DNA of 23,820 bases from Euplotes cf. woodruffi 2 WChen-2021 (taxonomy: Eukaryota > Ciliophora > Spirotrichea > Euplotida > Euplotidae). Position numbers and translations under genes: made by a program. The stretch's first letter is position 1. Every line of letters starts with the position of its first letter. The stretch covers positions 1-23,820 of the forward strand of contig JAGYYN010021790.1 of the NCBI GenBank assembly GCA_021441665.1, read 5' to 3'. Under the pieces are notes generated by a model, which was given only the letters and a program-made list of their open reading frames with translations, did no database searches and was not told where the DNA came from. Shown here one piece after another: positions 18,075 to 23,820 of this stretch.

Positions 18075-21000
18075 ATGCATCTGCACAACAGAAAGGTCAG
18101 TGTTGATATCAAGATTGGATTGAAAACTATCTCGTTACCAAGCTTTCTCCTCCAAAAGAAAAATACACAAAAGTTTGATTGAAAATAAAAGCAGAGACAG
18201 TCTGGCTCCTTACAGCTACCACAGTGGAAGCAGATCTCGGAGTAAAACACGAAGCAGAATAAGTAGTCGAAGGAGTAACAGGTCTAAAGCCAGCAATGTA
18301 AATAAATTTGAGAATACTCAAGAAGACAAAATGAAGTAAGCTCTTGCTATTTAGTTTTAAGTCTTCAGGATTCTTACATTGATTTAAAAAATTATGCTAA
18401 CCAAAATACTTCAGGTACTTCTACGGTCCTTACAGAAGAGATATTAACGAAGGAGTCAACAAAGGCATGTTCTCGACATTTACAAAGAAAACCGAAACGA
18501 GCGAAGTGAAGTCGTGGAACCCTCTGACTAATTTTATCCTCGAAAACAATGAAAATAGCTTCAAAGACGCGATCTCAAAGTTCAACAAATTTAATAATAA
18601 AGAGCCAATGAAGGAAGGATTCAAAGACAATTCTGAATCTGGAATTTCGTTGAGCAGGAAGAACAAGAAAAAGACCAAGCCCAAGCCTATTAAAATGATC
18701 AAAACTAAGAACACTCATAATAATAAAAGTAAGTTTGAGCTAAAATAATTTTATATTTTATAAGCTTCACATGATGCAATAAAATCTAAACTAATGTTTT
18801 TGATTAACAAATATTTGACATTTAAATATAAAATTATTCTAAAGTGCTATTGATTTAGTCCAAGCAGCGAAAAGAGGTAGTGAGATGATATTTCGAGTCC
18901 AAGGCGTTCTCCAAACTGACCAAAATCCTCAGCAAAATAAGTTTCATAAAATACATACTTTTATTGAAAAGTACAACAGCAAACAGAAGAAAGACGTAGT
19001 TAAGCTTTGATAATACACTTTAGAACAAAAATACACTATTAGTACCAAAATCAAACGACGAAAAGCAGATAGGCTTAAAAATTAGTGAAAAGAGCCACGA
19101 TGAGTTTTCCGAAGATTCTTTATCAGATACCCAGAAGCTCACAAGTATCGCATCAGAGGAAGATTTCGGTACTAATATTTCCTTTACCATTTAGATTCAA
19201 GTAGTCAAAAGACATCCGCGTTAATATCGCACAATTCATCACAGCAGATCTCGATCAATCCAGGTCGTGCGTCGCCAATAAATCCTCTGCCAAAGCCGAT
19301 AACACTGACCTACCAAAAGTACGAATAAATGACCAATTCTTAGACACCCAGTCTCGCCCGATCCCCTTCACTCAAAGTCAGCCTTAATTTCGCATAGCAA
19401 AGACGGAAATATCCATAATGTATGCATTCCTCATGATTTTAAAACCCTTACTTCTGCTTATTTTTCATCGATCTGCATTACTGGCTATTTCCAAGTGTAA
19501 ACTGGTTTAACCAGGCAGACTCGAAATAATTATCAAAAGCTAGCAAATATTTGATTTCGGCTTAGCAAAATCACATAAATATTAAAAATTTAGCTGGCTG
19601 TATTAAAAACACAATTTGTATTTATTTATATGTTTTTGATATTTGCAATTTTGATTAAACTGCACTTTAAGCAGGAATAATGCTTTTATTATAGGTCAAC
19701 GCATCTGTGAATAAGTCTTACAACTCAAGTAGGCGACTGTGATAATCAATAGATAGCAATAATTACCTTGAGGTCAGCAAGAATCGGAATGATGTAAAAG
19801 CTCTTGTTGTAACTGTATTTAGCACGTTACCAAAACGTTAATCTCGTCCACCACATTTAAACGTATTGTACTTTTAATTATCTTTAGATAAGGAATCGAT
19901 TAAGGGCAGAAAATGAAGCAAGCAACGCAATAAAAGCTCAATTGATTTGGGCAAATTTAACTGTGCTTTTGGCGAAAGGTTCAAAGACCGTCAGAATTTG
20001 GGTAAGAGTTGGAAATGCTTATACTTCAGCGACTCCGTTGCTCAGGAATATTAATAATAGCTATATGATGAAACTCCAAACTCCAATTTTACACAGAAAT
20101 CAAACTGGCTCTGCGATGACGAAAGGAAGTAAGACTTTGTTTAAAATTGCAACTTTTACTATATCAGATTTTGGAAATAGAAGATAGCGAAAATAAGTTT
20201 TCATCCAATAGCAGTTTTATTGCCGAAAACAAAAGTGAATCATCAAGTGCAAGCGAAAGTATTAGTATTGCAAAACTAAGAAATGACCCCCTTCATAAAG
20301 TTGACTGCTTAACGCCTAACAAGTAATTATTTGAAGATAAATAATGATTATAATTTGATAAAAATCACCAAATGTTAAAAATTCAGTTGTGAAGAAATTC
20401 CTTCTCAAACACAAAACAACATTAATAAGTTTTTATTATATTTGAAAATAGTCGATCTAAAAATACGAGATTGAATCAAGAAACCAACCTCTCATTTCAT
20501 ATCATACCAGAATGTATCGAGGACAAGAATCTAATTCGTACAAATAGGTAATTTAATTATTTACAAGCAGTCAAAGCAAAAAATTATTGTTATCATTTTG
20601 AATATAAATTAATAAAATCAATAGAACAAGAGCAGTTTCTCCGAATATAAATAGCAGTACACTTCAAATAAAGAAACCAAAGAAGGAAGAACTGATTTAC
20701 AAGCCGTTAAAGTACTTGATGGACACATATGTACTAAATAAAGATGCAAAGCTTAATATTAAATGATACGAGCCATTTAACAAGAATTCAACTATACCCA
20801 AAAACGCGATTCTCGCTGAACAGTCAGATAAAATTGCTGAAAAAGCAGTAATAAGCAAAACACAAAATCTATCTAAAAGTATTGCTTGCTTTATATGTTT
20901 AGAAATTACATCACAGCAAAGATCGAGAATCACAGGCAAGATTCGTTCACTTTCTCCTCAGTTTTTTACTGACTGAAAGACACGGAAAGAAAAACAATAC

Positions 21001-21964
21001 GAAATTTCAACGCTTATACAGGACTCGATGCCAATTACAAAAAGACCTGTTCAGTTTCAGGTCAAGAATAAGCCAAAAATCAGATGTAAATTTTATATTT
21101 TGCTTTATGACTGATTTTTGTGCAGATATGAAATAAGCAAGTGATTCAAATCCAAAATGACCTTGAACTCAGCAAGTTCTCTGTAAGTCTCATATTAATT
21201 TGATATTATATCCTTTATTTTGTGATTGTAGTCTAAGCAATAATTAAATATAGACGATAAAGGAAGTCAAAAAGATCCTTGATGAGTCGGACACAAGCAA
21301 GTTGAAGTAAAATGCATATGAAGAGACTTCAGCAAACCTTCTCGCCCTTTGAATCAAAAGTAAAGCCAGCACATCCAAAAGGCAAGATTAGTACGCATGT
21401 AATCGCAAGCAAGGTCTTGAAGCTGAGACATCCAAAGTAAAATCGCGATTATAAATTTTAGAAAATCGCCTGAGAGCTATTGCAACTCAAACTTCCCAGT
21501 GCAGTACAACTTCTCTCCGCAGTTCGAGAAAAGAATAAAAGCAACGACCTGTGATAATCTATCGTAACTAAGCTTATTTATTTTTAGCTGATTGTCTCCA
21601 AATTTACAAAGAAATAAAAGATTTTGGGACGCAGGAGGAATACACGACAGCGAGCAGCGCCAGCAACGCCTGTTAAACGATATAAAAAGCATCGAGGAGA
21701 TACTTAACAACGAAATGGTAATATAACAGTCATCATTTTATTTAGTACTCAAATATTACAAAGTCAAGGTTGAGGAGGTTTAACGAAAACGGAAAGGAGC
21801 ATAATTACACTACAAAGCAAGTACACTCTCCAGTTCAATCTATAAGATCAAAGTGAAATTACAATATGTCAAATGAAACTGGAAGATCTTACTTTGATAT
21901 GGACACGCAGGGATTTAGCAGTCGCTTACTAAGTCCAGTTGTTAAAACTCGATTGATTTTGTAA
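18075..21964 (+). CDS. Uncharacterised 937-aa protein, 20 exons, three or more +1 frameshifts
   Basis: I do not recognise this protein. The model has 19 GT-AG introns, mostly 23-80 nt, and +1 shifts at GAA-TAA (19323), AAA-TAA (21131) and AAG-TAA (21305). The exons sum to exactly 938 codons including TAA at 21962-21964. The N-terminus is the weak part. Either a 25-nt intron (18134-18158) is removed, or a +1 step is made at AAA-TAA (18183-18188). The protein is hydrophilic throughout. An Arg/Ser-rich segment (SGSRSRSKTRSRISSRRSN) near residues 40-60 resembles SR-type low-complexity regions. A Ser-rich stretch includes SALISH twice. The large exon 20625-21085 reads KPLKYLMDTYVLNKDAKLNI and contains Cys pairs partly encoded by TGA. 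The part after 19695 has no plausible start of its own and matches the phase of the exon ending at 19419, so one gene is favoured over two. Confidence 0.65.
19323..19328 (+). other. Candidate +1 frameshift site, GAA-TAA-A
   Basis: The frame reading LPKPITLTYQKYE meets TAA at 19326-19328. Skipping T continues as KCPILRHPVSPDPLHSKSAL, followed by ISHSKDGNIHN, up to the next donor. The downstream composition matches the upstream exon, including a repeated SALISH. The slippery codon GAA is atypical. Confidence 0.55.
19420..19694 (+). other. Long intron (275 nt) or boundary between two genes
   Basis: GTATGC at 19420 and TTTTATTATAG at 19694 join phase-0 exon ends (KDGNIHN to VNASVNKSYN). The interior is AT-rich and non-coding. 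Because the downstream exons lack an ATG, splicing is preferred over a gene boundary. Confidence 0.45.
21131..21136 (+). other. +1 programmed frameshift site, AAA-TAA-G
   Basis: Just after the acceptor at 21125 the frame reads YMK and meets TAA. Skipping T continues as KQVIQIQNDLELSKFS, a good helix, up to a GTAAGT donor. An alternative acceptor at 21137 would avoid the shift but gives a Cys/Pro-rich sequence of poorer character. Confidence 0.65.
21305..21310 (+). other. Candidate +1 frameshift site, AAG-TAA-A
   Basis: The frame reading ILDESDTSKLK meets TAA. Skipping T continues as KMHMKRLQQTFSPFESKVKP and stays open to the next intron at 21437. A 19-nt intron starting at the same GTAA would give the same frame but lacks a good acceptor. 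Confidence 0.6.
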
Positions 21965-22295
21965 TTATACGACTGTTTAACTTTACATTAAAAATTTGTA
22001 TAACAATTAAGTATTATTAATTGAGTTCTATTCAGGTTCATAGACTTAGTTATAAATTATTGATTGTTAAATTGGCATTGTATGATTGAGACAACATAAT
22101 GCATGATTAATATATTTAAAATAAATATCCATACGTTACAAGCTCAAATTGCAATATTTGAACTGATTCTGAATATAACATTTTATGCTGGTATTTTTAA
22201 AGTCTTATTATTTAAATTCTTGGGTTTTAAATATGTCAAGGCTGATTTAAATAGTAATAAAGTATAAAATTCAAATATTTATTTTAGCTTTAAAT
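21965..22295. other. AT-rich intergenic stretch, no gene seen
   Basis: These 331 bp lie between the 20-exon gene and the first TMED gene. No open frame of coding character and no exact breakage core (ATTGAA) are present. A near match with ATTGAG lies at about 22019. The stretch must contain the TMED promoter. Confidence 0.45.
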
Positions 22296-22931
22296 ATGAT
22301 AAAGACACTAGTCTTGATGGCGACCATGCTCGCTGCTTCAAATTGACTTTACTTTACGCTAAAGACTGGAGAAAACAAGTGATTTACATTTTATATGAAC
22401 AAAGAATCAATTTTTATTGGAGAGTACTTTTTACTTGATACAATTCCAAACATCATGGGAACAGAAGAAGGAGTCAAAGTAAACTTGTACGAACCTATCT
22501 CAAGCGAATATTTCACAAAGACGTTTCAAAAGAAAGACAGCCAAGTCTTCTACGTGAAGACTTCTGGAGTTCACAAAGTCTGCTTTGAAGGGACTAAAAA
22601 CCTCTTCGTCTCTGTTGATTCGGTTCGTGTTTCGATAATAATTCGTGATGAAATCAAAACACAAAATATCATGAATAAAGCGTTAAAAACAAGCGACATC
22701 AAGGAGGCAAAAGACACGCTATCAAAGCTTTCAAATACAGCGAGTCAGATCATATCTGCACTTGAAGATGGAGAATCAAAGCTGAAATCCTTTGAGGACC
22801 TCAAGAACCAATACACGTCACGAATGGCTTGGAGTTACATAATAACCGTGTTAATAGTGATCGGGTGCACAGTATTTGAAGCATACACCTTCAGACGTGC
22901 AGTGCTAAAGACCATGGACAAGCTAAAATAA
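22296..22931 (+). CDS. p24/TMED family cargo receptor, 211 aa, intronless
   Basis: The single exon runs from ATG 22296 to TAA. Residues 1-17 form a signal peptide (MIKTLVLMATMLAASNC). The GOLD domain follows with the family pattern LYFTLKTGENKCFTF. The paired second cysteine lies in VHKVCFEGTKN (about residue 90). In p24 proteins these two cysteines form a disulfide. A helical coiled-coil region follows (about 115-170) with SFEDLKNQYTSRMAWSY, then one membrane helix (about 175-197) and a short cytosolic tail ending MDKLK. p24 proteins cycle between ER and Golgi in COPI and COPII vesicles and sort cargo such as GPI-anchored proteins. The first conserved cysteine (codon 22380-22382) and Cys17 are both TGA, which fixes the genetic code. 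The tail has a lysine at -3 but no classical dilysine pair. Confidence 0.9.
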
Positions 22932-23402
22932 ATATGTGGATTTGTGCATCAAATTCTAATGCCAATTTTAGCATTCAACTGTGCCTATTTCTGTGTGACC
23001 ATTAGTCTTGACTGCTAATTATTTTTAATGGGTGCAGAATCAAATTTTATTGCTGTTTATTAGGAATTTTAGATATACGCGATATCGATAGAAATTAGGG
23101 TTATTGGCATTTTATAAGCATTGTGTTATTTAAACGGCTGGGTTGGAGTTGGGTTTTTATTAGGAATACAGGTTTTAAAGTTATATGTGCCTTTGTTGGT
23201 TTGAGAGAATCAAATAGGTTGGTTATTTGTGGCTATAATATTTTGATGAACTAGATTTTAAGATATTAACTTATTACAATGTGAAAATTTAAAAATATTA
23301 TTTATGAACTAATGTTGACTAACTATTATTTGTGACATTGTGAGATCTAAATTGAACTAAAACAACTAAATATAAAGATGATTATTCGAATATGTTTAAA
23401 AG
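22932..23402. other. Spacer between convergent TMED genes
   Basis: These 471 bp show no coding frame. The plus strand is relatively G- and T-rich around 23085-23210 (runs such as GGCTGGGTTGGAGTTGGG), which is unusual here but is not the Euplotes G4T4 telomere repeat. An E-Cbs-like match (AATTGAACTA) lies at 23350-23359, 43 bp beyond the stop of the minus-strand copy. Confidence 0.45.
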
Positions 23403-23820
23403 TTACTTAAGCTTGTTCGCACCCTTCATCATTGCAGTTCTAAACATGTACGCCTCGAATCCTCCACTCACAATGACAATAAAAACAGTAATGAGGTAAC
23501 TCCAAGCCATACGTGAGATGTACTGGTTTTTAAGGTCTTCAAATTCTTTGAGTTTGTAATCTCCTCTTTCAAGTGACAATATGATCTGAGATGCAGTGAT
23601 TCTGAAACTATTCATGGTTTTCTTAGCTTTATCGATATCATCTGTTTTCAGAGCCTTTTCTACCAATTTATCGTGTTTAAAGTCATCTCGCATTTTGACA
23701 GACACTCGTACTGAGTCTGCTGCTTGGAACAGATACTTTGTCCCTTCAAAGCAGATTTTATGGATTCCAGAGGTCTTGACAGTGTAAACTTGACTATCCT
23801 GCTTCTGAAATACCTTCTTG
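23403..23820 (-). CDS. Second p24/TMED paralogue (3' part, runs off the right edge)
   Basis: The minus-strand frame enters at the window edge and ends at TAA (23405-23403), giving 138 residues with no intron or shift. It contains the second GOLD cysteine (IHKICFEGTKYLF), the coiled-coil part EFEDLKNQYISRMAWSY, one membrane helix and a tail ending ANKLK. By hand alignment it is about 63% identical to the copy at 22296-22931 over about 137 residues. The strongest identity lies just before the membrane helix. The signal peptide and first GOLD cysteine lie outside the window. The two genes face each other tail to tail, so they come from an inverted duplication old enough for about a third of the residues to have changed. 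Confidence 0.88.
   Translation of the reverse strand, partial: KKVFQKQDSQVYTVKTSGIHKICFEGTKYLFQAADSVRVSVKMRDDFKHDKLVEKALKTDDIDKAKKTMNSFRITASQIILSLERGDYKLKEFEDLKNQYISRMAWSYLITVFIVIVSGGFEAYMFRTAMMKGANKLK

Noticed and set aside
18029-18262. Open frame starting ATG TTC AAT CAA that runs 74+ codons across the 5' end of the 20-exon gene
   Set aside because: It overlaps the Arg/Ser-rich coding frame, which is the one that splices in phase to all later exons. It is probably a shadow, although its first half could be a real 5' exon.
20181-20193. Apparent +1 shift at AGA-TAG in the 20-exon gene
   Set aside because: Using the acceptor at 20180 instead of 20167 removes the stop and keeps the downstream Ser-rich frame.
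23085-23210. G/T-rich stretch between the TMED genes as a degenerate telomere
   Set aside because: There are no tandem GGGGTTTT units; the runs are irregular.
1-23820. Transposons, Tec elements, retroelements, viral genes, tRNA or rRNA
   Set aside because: I looked for transposase or reverse-transcriptase motifs, long terminal inverted repeats, and tRNA cloverleaf B-box sequences on both strands and saw none that I could support.

Overview
The window reads as DNA from a hypotrich ciliate of the genus Euplotes, most likely germline (micronuclear) DNA or an unprocessed precursor. Four lines of evidence agree. (1) In-frame TGA codons fall inside every well-supported gene. In the p24/TMED gene at 22296 one of them sits exactly at the conserved first cysteine of the GOLD domain, so TGA means Cys (genetic code 10), while TAA and TAG act as stops. 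(2) Long coding regions repeatedly switch to the +1 frame exactly at a TAA or TAG, most often as AAA-TAA or AAA-TAG, which is the programmed frameshift known from Euplotes. (3) Genes are cut by many very short GT-AG introns, mostly 23-45 nt. (4) The DNA is AT-rich and carries about ten genes in 24 kb with no C4A4/G4T4 telomere repeat. A Euplotes macronuclear chromosome normally carries one gene, so a multi-gene stretch points to the germline.

Layout, left to right: the start of a quinone oxidoreductase gene (-, 1-220, cut by the window edge); an uncharacterised 474-aa protein (-, 716-2472); an uncharacterised 755-aa Lys/Ser/Asn-rich protein (+, 2576-5225), perhaps fused to the next 201-aa basic protein (+, 5264-6044); a 368-aa uncharacterised protein (-, 6106-7566) convergent with it; a 79-aa protein (-, 7639-7997); a coding segment without its own start (-, 8181-8568) that may be the 3' end of the 480-aa protein at 8764-10742 (-); a 939-aa polytopic membrane protein resembling the TMEM63/OSCA/CSC1 channel family (+, 10971-14164); a 955-aa coiled-coil protein (+, 14286-17336); a 937-aa, 20-exon uncharacterised protein (+, 18075-21964); and an inverted, tail-to-tail pair of p24/TMED cargo-receptor genes (+, 22296-22931; -, 23403 to beyond the window).

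The gene models were built by hand: introns were chosen on GT-AG ends and phase, and +1 or +2 shifts were invoked only where a stop codon interrupts an otherwise continuous reading frame. For each multi-exon model I summed the exon lengths minus the shifted bases and obtained a whole number of codons. The genes show no shared pathway. They look like neighbouring germline loci that would become separate gene-sized chromosomes. Matches to the Euplotes chromosome-breakage consensus (core ATTGAA) lie close to several gene ends, although that core is expected often by chance in DNA this AT-rich. I saw no tRNA, rRNA, CRISPR, transposon or viral element.
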